A stretch of 64,000 nt of DNA from Platynereis dumerilii (Eukaryota; Annelida; Polychaeta; Phyllodocida; Nereididae), in NCBI GenBank assembly GCA_026936325.1, contig JAPTHN010000007.1:20237974-20301973 (forward strand), read 5' to 3'. The number at the start of each line of letters is the position of its first letter. Position 1 is the stretch's first letter. The position numbers and the translations under genes are program-made. The notes below the pieces were generated by a model, which was not told the DNA's origin, searched no databases, and worked only from the letters and a program-made list of their open reading frames with translations. This document shows, piece after piece, positions 49,592 to 60,370 of this stretch.

Positions 49592-49716
49592 GTGTAAGTC
49601 CTGTGGGTCTTACTCACAGAGAGAACCCCTATCCCCCTGTGGGGGAGGGGTTTTACTCTATATCGTAAGACCAACACAGGACTTACACTGTATAAAACAG
49701 TGTGTTTTATATGCCA
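49592..49716. repeat. Internal complementary region of the DIRS-type element
   Basis: The first half (49592-49654) is the reverse complement of the outermost left end (46654-46715). The second half (49655-49716) is the reverse complement of the outermost right end (about 55206-55265). They abut at GGGTTTTACTCTATATCG. This junction of both termini inside the element is diagnostic of DIRS1-like retrotransposons, where it templates completion of the ends through a circular intermediate. Confidence 0.88.
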
Positions 49717-49860
49717 GAATCCTAACCCGGAGGTGGGGAGGAAAAACTGGACGGCAAAATAAAGAGTCCCAAGAACAAATGTCCAACACAGTAACACACA
49801 ATGAGCAAATGTCCTGAAGAGGGTGCGAATGTCCAGAGAAAACAGTAAGTCAAACGGATG

Positions 49861-50940
49861 TCATCCGATGGGTATCTGACGTCCGGAGACCACTGGGGTG
49901 AAACGAAAACGGCCATCAGGCTGAGGATGCAGATGGGCCAGATAGTAACGAGTAAACGTGGAATGGTTGGCCCACCAGCCGGCCAGCAGGATGTCCACCA
50001 GGAAATGATGACCAGCCTGATAGGCCCAGGACGCAGCCACTCGTCGTACCTCATGTGCATGCGCCTGGGGAGGGGCGTCTTCGTGAGCAGACCGGATGGC
50101 TTGAACAATCCATCTAGACACAGTATCAGCGGAAGGGGGGCCCTGACCGCGGACTTTGCAAAAGAGGCGATGACCCTCCTGAAGACCTCCTGTCAGCCGG
50201 ACATACAGGTGGAGACACTGAACCGGACAGAGCCGGGCATCCTGCTCCGGAGCATCTGCGGCAGGAACCAGGGCCGAGATGAAAAAGGGAGCAGGATCAT
50301 GACCTGGAACCGAGGTCTTTGGCAGGAACCCAGCGACGGTGCGGAGCCAGCAGCCTTGGGGGGTAGCCCGGAGGTCCCGATCGTCTCGGGAGAGGGCCTG
50401 GAGCTCAGAGCGACGTTTGTCTGTGGCCAAAGCCAGAAGGAAAGCCAGCTTCATGGTGAGAAAGGTCCGGTCTGACCGAGTGGAGAGGTTCTCGGGATCA
50501 GGCCGGGAAACCAAGAACTCCAAGACACGGGAGACATCCCAGGCAGGCACCCGCGGTCGGGGACGAGGATGGGCGACAGCCAAACTCCGGATCAGACGAG
50601 ACAAGGTAGGATGAGCACCCAAAGGAACTCCATCAATCGAGCCCAAGACACCCGCCAGAGAAGACCGGTAGGAGGCGATGGTGGTTGGAGCAAAACCCTT
50701 CACGTCATGGAGGTGCACCAAAAAGTCGGCCAAGACCGCTACAGAGGGATGCTGGGGATCCAATGAGTGGGTCCGGCACCAGACACAGAAGGCTCGCCAA
50801 TGTGACTGGTAGAGGCGCTGGGAGCTGGGTCGCAGGTGGCCAGTCGCAAGTGTTGCAGCTCGCGCTGAAAGGCCCTCCTCACAGAAGCGTTTCCAGACAA
50901 CGGCCAGGCGTGTAGGTTCAGCCATCCGGGGTTGCTGTGG
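49861..50940 (-). CDS. Tyrosine recombinase region of the DIRS-type element (fossil)
   Basis: The last 360 residues or so of a long minus-strand frame encode a tyrosine recombinase, which in DIRS elements integrates the circular DNA copy. A core-binding part (LRPSSQRLYQSHW, TIASYRSSLAGVL) comes first. The catalytic part follows: Arg in KRRSEL, the HEVRR box (His-x-x-Arg), GWW, and the nucleophile Tyr in TRYYL near the C terminus. All the hallmark residues can be seen. The same frame stays open upstream to 52284, overlapping the reverse transcriptase frame, an overlap known in this order. It lies just upstream of the internal complementary region. It is read as part of a fossil element and no activity is claimed. 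Confidence 0.9.
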   Translation of the reverse strand, partial: PQQPRMAEPTRLAVVWKRFCEEGLSARAATLATGHLRPSSQRLYQSHWRAFCVWCRTHSLDPQHPSVAVLADFLVHLHDVKGFAPTTIASYRSSLAGVLGSIDGVPLGAHPTLSRLIRSLAVAHPRPRPRVPAWDVSRVLEFLVSRPDPENLSTRSDRTFLTMKLAFLLALATDKRRSELQALSRDDRDLRATPQGCWLRTVAGFLPKTSVPGHDPAPFFISALVPAADAPEQDARLCPVQCLHLYVRLTGGLQEGHRLFCKVRGQGPPSADTVSRWIVQAIRSAHEDAPPQAHAHEVRRVAASWAYQAGHHFLVDILLAGWWANHSTFTRYYLAHLHPQPDGRFRFTPVVSGRQIPIG

Positions 50941-52700
50941 TACAGTGTCCGGTGAGGCTGACACAGGAGCTTCCGGTGGAGAGGCAGCTGGACCGGGGGC
51001 CCCATCAGGAGTCGAAGGGCCTCCGGAAACCAGGCCTGGGTGGGCAACCATGGGGCTAGAAGGACACAGGACATGTCGGACGTGGCCACTTTCAGCAGGA
51101 CTTCCGGAATGATGGCGAAGGGGGGAAAGGCATAGGCCTGGAGTCCCGTCCACACCATGGTAAGTGCATCCGAATCCTCGGCAAGGGGATCCGGAAAGGG
51201 CGACACAAACCGGGGAAGGCGGTGGTTGAGCCGGGTGGCAAACAGGTCGATCTCCATGTCTGGGAAGTGCTGAAGGAGGCGGGTAAAGACCTGAGGCTGC
51301 AGAGACCACTCTGTGGCCAACACCTGATGGGGGCGGGACTGGAGGTCTGCCAAGACATTCAGATGACCGGGCAGAAAATGAGGGATCAAATGGACCCGAT
51401 GGTCTCTGCACCAGAGAAGGAGAGTCTGCACCTCTGTGTACAAGGTCAGCGACCGAGTACCTCCTTCCCGGCGGATGTAGGCTGCTGCCACCATGCTGTC
51501 TGTCATGATCCGCACCGAATGACCAGAAACCTCGGCCCGTACCATCTGGAGAGCCTTGGACATGGCTCGGAGCTCCAAGATGGAGATGTGTAGAGTCTGC
51601 TCCTGTTTGGACCAGAGGCCGGAGAGGAGATGATCGCCCATGTGTGCCCCCCACCCCACCAGGCTGGCATCGGTGGCGATGGTGATAGTGGGCTCTGGAT
51701 ATCGGAGGGGGACACGGGCCCTGAGCCAGGACGCATCCGTCCAGGGCATCAGAGCAAGGCGCAGACTGGGTCGAACAGGCAAAACAGTGTTTATTTCCGT
51801 CCGGAGGTCGAAGTGAAAGCTCAGGAGGTAAAACTGGATCGGTCGGAGGTGGAGGCGCCCGAGGGTGACGTAATCGGCGATGTGATTGAGGATCCCTATC
51901 AATCGCAACAAGAGTCGGAGACGAATGCGAGATTGGGCCATTATCAGTCGAACGTGCTCGACCACACCCTGGACCTTGTCCGGGGGCGGAGCCACAGAGT
52001 TGGAGAGGGTGCAGAAATGAACCCAGAGAAAAACGAAGGCCTGACGGGGGATCAAATCCGATTTTTCCCTCCGAACCAGGAATCCGAGGTTGCTGAACAT
52101 GTGGAGAACCTGGTCGGTGTGGCGGAGAGCCTCCTGGTACGATGTGGCCCGGATGAGCCAATCGTCCAGATAACGGTGCACCCGGATGCCACGGGCCCGT
52201 AAAGCTGCTGCGACTGGAGCCAGTAGGTGGGTAAAGGTCCTTGGGGCGATGTTGAGCCCGAAGGGCATCGCCTGGAATTGCCAAACTTGGTCGTGGAGGG
52301 CAATCCTCAAGTAAGGCTGGAAAGACGGGTCTACTGGCACATGAAGGTAGGCGTCGGCCAAGTCGATGGAGGTGGTGTATTCCCCAGGCTGGATCTGGGA
52401 CCGGATGGACTGAGGAGTCTCCATCCGGAATGTCCGGCAGGTGATAAAGCTGTTCAACTTCTTTAGGTCTATCACAGGCCGGAAACCCCCGGTACCACGA
52501 ACAGGTGGGAATAAAACCCGGGAATGGACAAATCTGCAGGAACTAAAGCATTTTTTGACACAAGAGCTTTTATTTCTGAAAGGAGCACATTTTGTTTTAA
52601 TAAATCGACAGGCAAATTCAGTGTCTTTGGAACAAACTTCACAGGGGGCAAGGTGTCCCACTGCCACCGAAGCCCGGTCTCCAAAATACGGCGGTGCCAA
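50739..52700 (-). CDS. Reverse transcriptase/RNase H region of the DIRS-type element (fossil)
   Basis: Reverse transcriptase motifs appear in order: FRPVIDLKKLN, SIDLADAYLHVPV, FQAMPFGLNIAPRTF and the catalytic YLDDWLI. RNase H follows, with ATDASLVGWGAH, LELRAMSKAL, MTDSMVAAAYI and NVLADLQSR. This order and the motif style (PFGL, YLDD) are those of DIRS and Ngaro elements rather than LINEs. The region makes and degrades template RNA during cDNA synthesis. Its 3' part overlaps the tyrosine recombinase frame. I see no adenine methyltransferase domain, although some DIRS elements have one. Homology to the start of the reverse transcriptase region continues upstream of 52700. Confidence 0.9.
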   Translation of the reverse strand: MAPPYFGDRASVAVGHLAPCEVCSKDTEFACRFIKTKCAPFRNKSSCVKKCFSSCRFVHSRVLFPPVRGTGGFRPVIDLKKLNSFITCRTFRMETPQSIRSQIQPGEYTTSIDLADAYLHVPVDPSFQPYLRIALHDQVWQFQAMPFGLNIAPRTFTHLLAPVAAALRARGIRVHRYLDDWLIRATSYQEALRHTDQVLHMFSNLGFLVRREKSDLIPRQAFVFLWVHFCTLSNSVAPPPDKVQGVVEHVRLIMAQSRIRLRLLLRLIGILNHIADYVTLGRLHLRPIQFYLLSFHFDLRTEINTVLPVRPSLRLALMPWTDASWLRARVPLRYPEPTITIATDASLVGWGAHMGDHLLSGLWSKQEQTLHISILELRAMSKALQMVRAEVSGHSVRIMTDSMVAAAYIRREGGTRSLTLYTEVQTLLLWCRDHRVHLIPHFLPGHLNVLADLQSRPHQVLATEWSLQPQVFTRLLQHFPDMEIDLFATRLNHRLPRFVSPFPDPLAEDSDALTMVWTGLQAYAFPPFAIIPEVLLKVATSDMSCVLLAPWLPTQAWFPEALRLLMGPPVQLPLHRKLLCQPHRTLYHSNPGWLNLHAWPLSGNASVRRAFQRELQHLRLATCDPAPSASTSHIGEPSVSGAGPTHWIPSIPL

Positions 52701-52757
52701 GGAGAGGGGGCCAGGTAGGTCCAGTCGAATTGCAGCAGCCGGGCCCCGACCGGCAGG

Positions 52758-54817
52758 TCAGGGTCGCTTCTTGGAGGCCGACGCTCCACGGGAGGTGGAG
52801 GAACTGCTGCGGGATCCGCCCCGGGAGGAGTGCTTGTAGGAACCAGAGGCTGCAGCCGTGGGCGTGTACGTAGCACTGGGCCTGCGAGCAGGCTCCGCCC
52901 AGGTGGGCGGCCTGGTGGCCGGTGGGTCCCGCTTCGCCGGAGGCCTCGGAGCAGGAGGACGGCGAGGCTGGGCCTGACGAGGTGGAGGTGGAGGCTGTCG
53001 ACGCAGAAGCTCTGGGACAGAGGCTGACGCTGGACCAAACAAACCCTTGTCAGAGCGGAGCCCCATGGGTTGTAACATGAGCCAGTTGCGGGTAGCCGGG
53101 GCAATGGGAGGCTGCACTTTTTCCAAAATAGCCTTCCTGCGAGAAATGGTCGAAGCGATCATCTGAGCCCCACTGTACTCCATGGCCAACCGCAACTCCC
53201 GAACAATGAAGCCTCGCAAAACTTCCAGCTGGGCAGTAGAGGCTGTGTGTCGGGAGTCCAAGTAGACACCAAAAACCCATTCCAGGTTACTCAAACAGGA
53301 GAGCTGAGACCTTGCCAGGCTATCCACATCTACCATCCAAGAATGGTCTACGGGGGGAAGAGCATTGCCGAGCCACTCCTTTTTGCCCGTAGAGGGACGA
53401 GATGGCTGCAGGTCGAGTCCTGGACCCCCATGGTAACGGCAATGGAAGCTGGGAACCCAGGAGGATGCCTTTGGATGAACAGTAGCATTTGGGGGAGGGG
53501 CTTCTTGGGGCACCGCGAAAGTGGGCCAAGGACCATCCCAGCAGGTATGCATCACAGCGGGAAGGCTGGCAGCCGCCAGGGGGGAAGGAGGAAGGTTAAC
53601 ACGCCTTCTCTCCCCGATGGGCAGACCGCCAAGGAGAGACTGTACAGGTTCGGAAACCGCAGGCAGGGCAGCCGGATCCACAAGGCCGGAGTCATAGATG
53701 AGCTGGACAACCTGAGGCCAGGTTAACGGACGGGGACCTCAGGAGCCAGCTGGGAGGCATCCCGGGCAGAGCTAGAGGAGAGGGCGTCCCAAGGCCTCTC
53801 ACTGGTAGACGAGACATCCAAGGAGACCAGCGGAGCTGCCCTGGAAATGTCTAGGCCCGGACGGTGGGAAGACGGAACGTCTTTGGCGGAGGAGTAGCCT
53901 GGTGTGCGGGGCAGCTGAAAGGGCACCTGCATCCTGGGAGGCGAAGCTGGAGGCTCAGACCCACCTGGAGGCCTTGAATCCTGTTGGACCCACTCAGAGT
54001 CCGGGCCAACCAAAGACAAGGTGGGCTGCCCACGGGCTGGCAAGCAAAGACGTGGCTGCTTCTTCTGCGGTGAATCAGCAGTCCAGGTACTGTCAAAGGA
54101 GCGCCCAGAGAGAAGGATGCGCCGAGTAGGTGTCGACGAGCCTGCAGTCCTGGAAGGAGCTGCCTCGTCGATAAAAGAAACGGCGCCCACTCGGGGGGCC
54201 GTGGAACTGGATGAACGACCCGGAGGGGTCCGGTGGCGACGGGAGCTGGGTCCTGGGGAATGCCTCGGAGAGCTGGAAGCTCGAGGATCCCTGGATTTCT
54301 TCCTGACAGGGGAAGGAGCAGGTGGAGGTCGCAGAGGAGAGGGAGACCTGGTCTTTCGTGTTGTGGCACATGGCCGGATGGACGATCGTTCCCGAGTGCT
54401 GGAAGCATCGGGCCGGCGATCAGAAGATCTCCCTGGAGACCTCTCCTGGTGCTCCGGGCTAGGAGACACTCGAGCAACCGTTCTGGAACGCTTGGAGCCC
54501 TTGGAACGACGCTTGGAACTCCTCCCTCGAGAGCGCTCGTCCTGCCACTCCCGGCGAGGGGAATGATCAGGAGAGACATCCTTGGGCCTGGAGTCCCTGG
54601 CAGATTTGGAAGGCTGGTGGACCACTGACTTCGGCTTCTTAGGCATGGCTTCAATCACTGCAGAGCAGAAGAGCACTGGACTGTACGGAGTACCAAGATC
54701 CAATGTGCCAAATAGCCAGCAGCAGCTGAAGATAAAGGGAGCCAGGCACCAGGAAAGCCAATCACAGGATCGAAAATCAGCGGGAAAGGCAGTGAACCGG
54801 AAAGCACAGGTGTTCAC
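52758..54817 (-). CDS. Gag-like region of the DIRS-type element (fossil)
   Basis: The 5' part encodes a strongly basic Arg/Ser/Pro-rich protein (from MPKKPKSVV at about 54646), like an RNA-binding structural protein. The 3' part encodes a more globular stretch (for example EVLRGFIVRELRLAMEYSG and GAQMIASTISRRKAI) and then a Pro/Arg-rich tail. Its position between the 5' terminal repeat and the reverse transcriptase matches the gag-like frame of DIRS and Ngaro families. Sequence similarity alone would not prove the function. The start at 54646 is preferred over the longer frame because MPKKPK begins the charged region. Confidence 0.7.
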
Positions 54818-55094
54818 ACAGGTGTCCCGATCATGTGGACAGCTTCAAGGCCACGCCCAAGGCCACAGGATCAAGGCCAGAGCAAGCCAAGACCACCACA
54901 GAGGCCCCAGAAGGATTTCAGGGGCCGACAGAGGACGACCAGCAAGAGGAAGGAAAGTGCAAGGCCCCCCTTGGAACGGCCGCAGGGAGATCAAAAAACT
55001 TCCCAAAAAATATAAGAATTATTTGAGAAATCTTGGGACCTCCCCTAAGTCCAGTCTATAAGCTTTTCAAGCACGAGGGCTGAAAAAAGAGAAA

Positions 55095-55265
55095 GTGAGG
55101 AAGCGAGGAGCTGGGCTCTCTTATATAGTCAGCCCCCTTCGGGGATTAGGGCTTGATAATTGTTAGAAATTAAGTTCAGTCTGATTGTAAGCAACAAAGG
55201 GATTTGGCATATAAAACACACTGTTTTATACAGTGTAAGTCCTGTGTTGGTCTTACGATATAGAG
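55095..55265. repeat. Right (5') inverted terminal repeat of the DIRS-type element
   Basis: It mirrors 46694-46857 almost exactly between 55095 and 55237. The outermost bases (CTTACGATATAGAG) differ from the left end and recur inverted at 49655-49670. Read on the minus strand it is the 5' end of the element and contains a TATA-like box. Confidence 0.88.
55120..55127 (-). promoter_or_regulatory. TATA-like box in the DIRS 5' terminal repeat
   Basis: On the minus strand CTATATAAG lies about 140 bases inside the 5' end and about 475 bases before the probable gag start. In DIRS elements the terminal repeat carries the promoter, so this is a plausible core promoter. The same sequence occurs in the other repeat near 46812. 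There is no experimental support. Confidence 0.4.
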
Positions 55266-58200
55266 AGAATGTTATAAACAATTATCCGCAAGCCTGTAAT
55301 TTTGAAACAGCAAAGGCCCTCTACAAGACACCCTTTTAATATTTTATTATTCACACCCTTTTAACATTTATAGGCCATGCACATCCATTAATCAATAAAT
55401 GTTACTTGGACTCATTATACTATTTTTAGATGATGCTCATTGGATCCTTTTAAAAGCTTGCAGTAAGCCTCACTTGGCAACACATGATGTAACACTCACC
55501 TCGCAACACATATTTGGACTGGGGAAATGTGAGATGCAAGTATGTCATTACCTAGCTCAATAACAGGGTCACCTGCTGCGATTGAAGCTTGGAACCTTGC
55601 AACAAACACATTCTCAGCCTGGAGTGATGCAGTGAAATGGCCAATTACTGAGGCGCAACAGTGCCACAGTGGTAGTTTCATGTCGTAATACAAGCCCTCA
55701 ATCATGATGGATATTATGCAGTCTTGAAACTTAGAGACTTTAGCATATAGTTTTAGTGAGTCAGGCAACAATAAATCGTTCCTTTCCAACTTCTCTCATA
55801 ATCAAATTTCCCATTTTACAATGTAAAGAGTTAACTGGAGAACCCTATTCGTGCATTATGAACTATTACAAAAGTATGCATTTCACTCATATAATAGTAA
55901 AATAGTTTTGCCAATTTTATCCTTTTCCTTAAAGTGATTTGATGTAATTACAAAGCAGATCACAAAAAAACTGTGACTTAGCTACACATCACAGTATGAT
56001 CCATGAAGCTATATTAACTGTAAATTAGTCACAACGTGTGATTGAATGTACTGGCTGTCAATGAGAATGACCCCTTAAAAACCCTATATTTTCAAGAAAA
56101 CACCTGAAAAATCAGTGCTCATATAAAACAAAACATAATGATTCAATAGCAATGTGTTGATGGCCTTTTAAGCCAGAAATGCCATCAATTACCAAAGCTC
56201 AGGTCATGTTTTTGCCTTTCCATCATCTCAGGTTCTTTGATCTGCTCCTTATACAAAAAAGTTAAGACTATGTGAAGTGATAGTGCTTCCATCTCCAGGG
56301 CCTGTAGTTCTTAAGAAAATAGCAATACACTCTTAACCTAATGGTTTCCTTAAACTGCTAGATGTTAGGGTACTTATTATTTGGGCCAATCCAATTTAAA
56401 GTAAAGATGAGACAGTAATGACATCCTCTTCTTAACATGATAGCTTATGCAACCAGAGGCAACATTGCAGTCACAAAACTTTCATCGGCATTAATATGTG
56501 CCACAAGTCTGCAATGCTCCTTTCCATCATACTGAATGGGCAGCATGAACACAAGAGGTTGCTGGAAATATGCTCAGCATGAAGGAAGAATAGCCCCATC
56601 AGGATACAGAAGGAAAAAAGGAACCATTTGATTCTATTCTAACCAAATGCAGAAATGCCATGCCAACACATCACAGGAGAGCTATTCCATATATTGTTGA
56701 AAAATTTGGACAGGCAGAGCTTGCGACCATTTCTATTGACCTGCACAGATAAGGGGTCTTCATGAAAGGTCTCTACCACACATTTTGCTTGTTGACAACT
56801 TTGCTGCTATTTCGGTCAAGTTCTGCATTCCACAGGTGACAGCAATTTTCTGCGGAAATCATTTCTTGCATGGCCCAGAAGTAGCGTAAGGTTGCATTTC
56901 GACCTGAACCATTGGGACGGTCAGCAAAGAAGATGGAGGCCAGATTTTATAGCCCCTCTGCCGAAATGAGGTTATCTCATCCAAATTTCTTTTTCTCTAC
57001 ATGCCAAGGTATTGATAAAGCCTGTTCAGCATTTGCTCATTCATGGAATGTCATTTTCTACTAGACATCAGTATGCAGTTTAAATAGTCTGGAATAGGAA
57101 ATCAATCAACCCAATATTATAACCTCAGCAACAGCATATCTGAAATACTTCTTCATGTGCTTACCAAAGACAGAGTACAATGAGTAGCATGTAACTGTAC
57201 TAAATGAGTGCACAAGCTATACACAAAGAAAAAGAAATGTATACATTATAAAGTGACAATGGAATGACTTTCAAATTATAAATGATTCTTTTCTGCCCAG
57301 ATTTTGATCAACATCAGGTGATTATGTAAAATTCAATGGTCAGGGCTACCAATGCCCCGATTTTACTGTGAAGGTATATTATGTCAAGCGAAAGTTGGTG
57401 TTCATGTATTCAGAAATAGCACTTGGTGCCAGAACACACCATAAGCGAAATAAATGTATGAAAACAGAATTGCAATATTTTTCTCCTGAATGATGTAGCC
57501 TATATCGAGGCGACATATTGTCATTCATTAACTGATACTGTTGGTTCAAATATATTGATCTTACATTAGAAAATCAATTTGATCCTTCTTCTGTTTGGGT
57601 CGAAATTTTTCTCTTCTAATTTACTTAATATTGTTTGTGTTGATACAGCAGGAACCAGAAACCAGAGTTGGGCCAAATTACTTAAATTGTATCATCAAAT
57701 AGTCATATTAATTTTGTTCATAGGAGATTTAATTTCAGATAATTTTTTTTGGCTGGTTGCTGATTGTTGATATCTTGGTTGCCCTTGAATGTTCCTAAAA
57801 GAGTCTTAATGCAAATTCAACGAAATTTTATTTCGCAGTTTGCTTCCTGATTTCCCTACCAACATTACTTCCCAATTGCATTTTCAAAATCAGTCGCCAA
57901 CAGATGATAGTGAAACAAATCATTTGTCATGACATCAAAGGACCATTTAAATCTCACCCAATTGACAGGATCTCTGTTATTTAGTTGAATTTCCAAAGGA
58001 GAATATTTCCATGTGAAACCCAAGGAACTACAGCAATGTAGAGCAGGGGTTTAGAAGCTGATGAAATGTCAAATTAAGGCATGAGCCAAGGCTTTCACTA
58101 TGGTCAAGTATGCTGTATAGGTGACACAATTTCATGCCATATCATTTGAGATGTTATGCTCGCATGAATCTGCAGTACAGGGACGGAATGATCTGGTATT

Positions 58201-60370
58201 AACAGATGAAGCAGCTTTTTGTACTGAGATTGTTGCTATCATATAATGTTTTTTAATTCGATACAATGGTGAATGGATGAGTTTGTGCTTTATGCGACAT
58301 CAACGCCAGTGTTGGATATTTTGAGGCATTTGATACGAGGAAAAAAACAGCAAAGAAAAAACTGGATTAATGAGCTTATCCTGCCTCACCACAAACTCAT
58401 CTGCTTTATCTTATTATTCCTGTACCAATGGGAAACTGATATCAGCCTATTCACTGTTCTGCTGTTGGCTGCCTAGGGATGTTCCAACATTGATATACCA
58501 AATTATTTCTTGAGAATATCCTTCTTTTAAGTTATTGTCTTTATATGCCAATCTGAGACTTTTGACAAATTGGGGGCCACTCTGCAATAATGAAGTTTGA
58601 GTTGATTTAAAAATACCAATCTCTTCTTTCATCTGATAATTCAGGAGCCAGACTAATCAGGATTGATGAGAGATTGTCCTATTGTTGACACAACGGCTAT
58701 GAATCAAGATGAGTGATGCAGTTCCATTTCATCTAAGAAGATAAAGTGGTCACACCGCTTTAATCACAAGTTACACAAACTTAAAGATGGCATCACTAAT
58801 TTTATTTGGATCCCACAATAAGGGAGAGTTTTGAAAGTTCTATGGCTGACACTACCAGGCAAAATGAATCAAATCATATTATGAACATTATTTTCTACGG
58901 CGTACGGCTGAAATTTAATACTTGCATCATTTAGAAAAATACAATGGGTATTTTTAATTCTTTTATTGTATCAGTTTTTCGAAACAGAACTGCAGGCTTT
59001 ACTTTGGCCTGAATGTACCTCGGATTGTACTTGGACAACAAGCTGAACTTTTCTAAACATGTCGAGGCTCAGATTAAAAAGGCAAACAAGCGTGTCTATT
59101 GCCTTCGAGTTATGAGAAGTGTCAGTGTCAGTAAGGAGATCATAGCTTTATTCTTCAACTGTATGATATAGCAACTGTACTCATGTATGCTAATGTGGCA
59201 TTCTACAGGTCATTAACAAAGAGACAGTACCAGATCCTTGATAGACCCAGGAAAATCTGTTTCTTTTTTTTTGCTATACCTTAAAATATCCGCAAAGGTC
59301 ACCATCAAGTCACAGCTCTCTCTAATTATGTTATAAAGTTGTTGATTACAGGAATAGATGAGATCATTCTTTGCCTTTAGTCATATTTTTCACACACCTA
59401 ATGGATTGGGGCATATCCTTCTGTGTGAGCTTTCGGAAAGCCCAATTGGTTAGTCCTACTTATCTAGAAAACATCCAGTTATCAGAAAGACTCTACAAGT
59501 GGCATTCTTATGTGTGGTGACATGCCTGCACATATCCACAATAGCCTAGTAAGTCTATTCTCCATGGTGTCCATGCAGGTAATAGACATGATGAATTGCC
59601 AATATGAATCCAGAAGATAAAAATCTAACCACCACCACATTAAATTTTGTCATTTGTGATATTTGAATTTGGCAAATTTCATCAAGCATACTAGGTCACG
59701 AACAATTTGTAAATTACCCCGATGCCTTTAAATAAATATTTTTTCATGAGCTGATGAGCCATTGATCATATATACATGTAGTGGTGCTATAGTACGGATT
59801 GATAATGGCACAGTAATTGATCAACAAGCGCATCATAATACATCTTACATCTACAAGGCTAATGATTGATGAGCCAATGTCTGCTTGTTCTTTGGTCTAT
59901 GATAGTTGACTGCTCAAGGTAGCCCAAATCCAAACTATTGATATAGAATAATTCTTCTTTGAAGTTCCCTCAGAAAGTATGGTGCTTTCTGCTGTAAAGA
60001 TCATTATGTATAAAATGATCTATAATCATGTGCATACCTATGTAGTGTCTGTACATATAAATTGGTTTCTATGCATAATCATATTTCTTTATTGTAAATT
60101 TATGAAACTTTATACATGCATATTATATCAGTTCGCTTGCAACTTTGACACAGTAATGAAAGTTTATGAAACCTATATGAGCATTCTGCTAGACATGGGT
60201 TTGAAGGAAAACATGCCACTCTGCCTTTGCACTGTGAGTCTGTCAGCAAAATATGTATAGATTACACCTCTTTGACATAAGATAAACATGTTCATTGATC
60301 AACTGATGCTGATTTGATTTATCATACTGTGTAGAAATATTGTTATGTCAGTTGGATCACTTTTCAAGCT
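55266..60370. repeat. Tandem unit E, non-coding
   Basis: This is the paralogue of unit D, with blocks in the same order (see 41870-46653). Its start (55440-55800, with CACATATTTGGACTGGG and CACCTGCTGCGATTG) is repeated at 60370-60680, the start of unit F. It lacks D's 194-bp MITE (empty site near 56737), D's hairpin repeat and D's microsatellite, but carries a LINE fragment at 59012-59335. No host gene was recognised. Confidence 0.72.
59012..59335 (+). pseudogene. LINE reverse transcriptase fragment (CR1/jockey-like), truncated
   Basis: Short open stretches give YLGLYLDNKLNFSKHVEAQI followed by KKANKRVYCLRVMRS and SKEIIALFFNC. In the next frame are LMYANVAFYRSLTKR and QYQILDRPRKI, and further on HHQVTALSNYV. 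This succession is the thumb/post-RT segment of CR1- and Rex1-like LINEs. A stop occurs at 59169-59171 and the frame shifts just after it. Upstream RT motifs and the 3' end are absent. It is a dead, truncated copy, from a family different from the LINE at 32 kb. Confidence 0.8.

Larger units (their letters stand above)
46654..55265 (-). mobile_element. DIRS-type (tyrosine recombinase) retrotransposon, fossil copy, with a nested insertion
   Basis: The element is read on the minus strand, 5' end at about 55265 and 3' end at about 46654. It has inverted terminal repeats, an internal complementary region, and gag-like, reverse transcriptase/RNase H and tyrosine recombinase regions in DIRS order. 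Its own length is about 5.95 kb once the 2.66-kb insert at 46922-49582 is set aside, which is usual for DIRS1-like elements. It is much richer in G and C than the host DNA. The left flank CTTTATTGTAAA is found uninterrupted in unit E (about 60087-60097), so the element sits at the D/E boundary, with no target-site duplication seen, as is normal for this order. The layout is nearly whole; I judge it broken, with a small number of breaks (about one to three). The near-identical terminal repeats suggest a fairly recent insertion. Confidence 0.9.
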
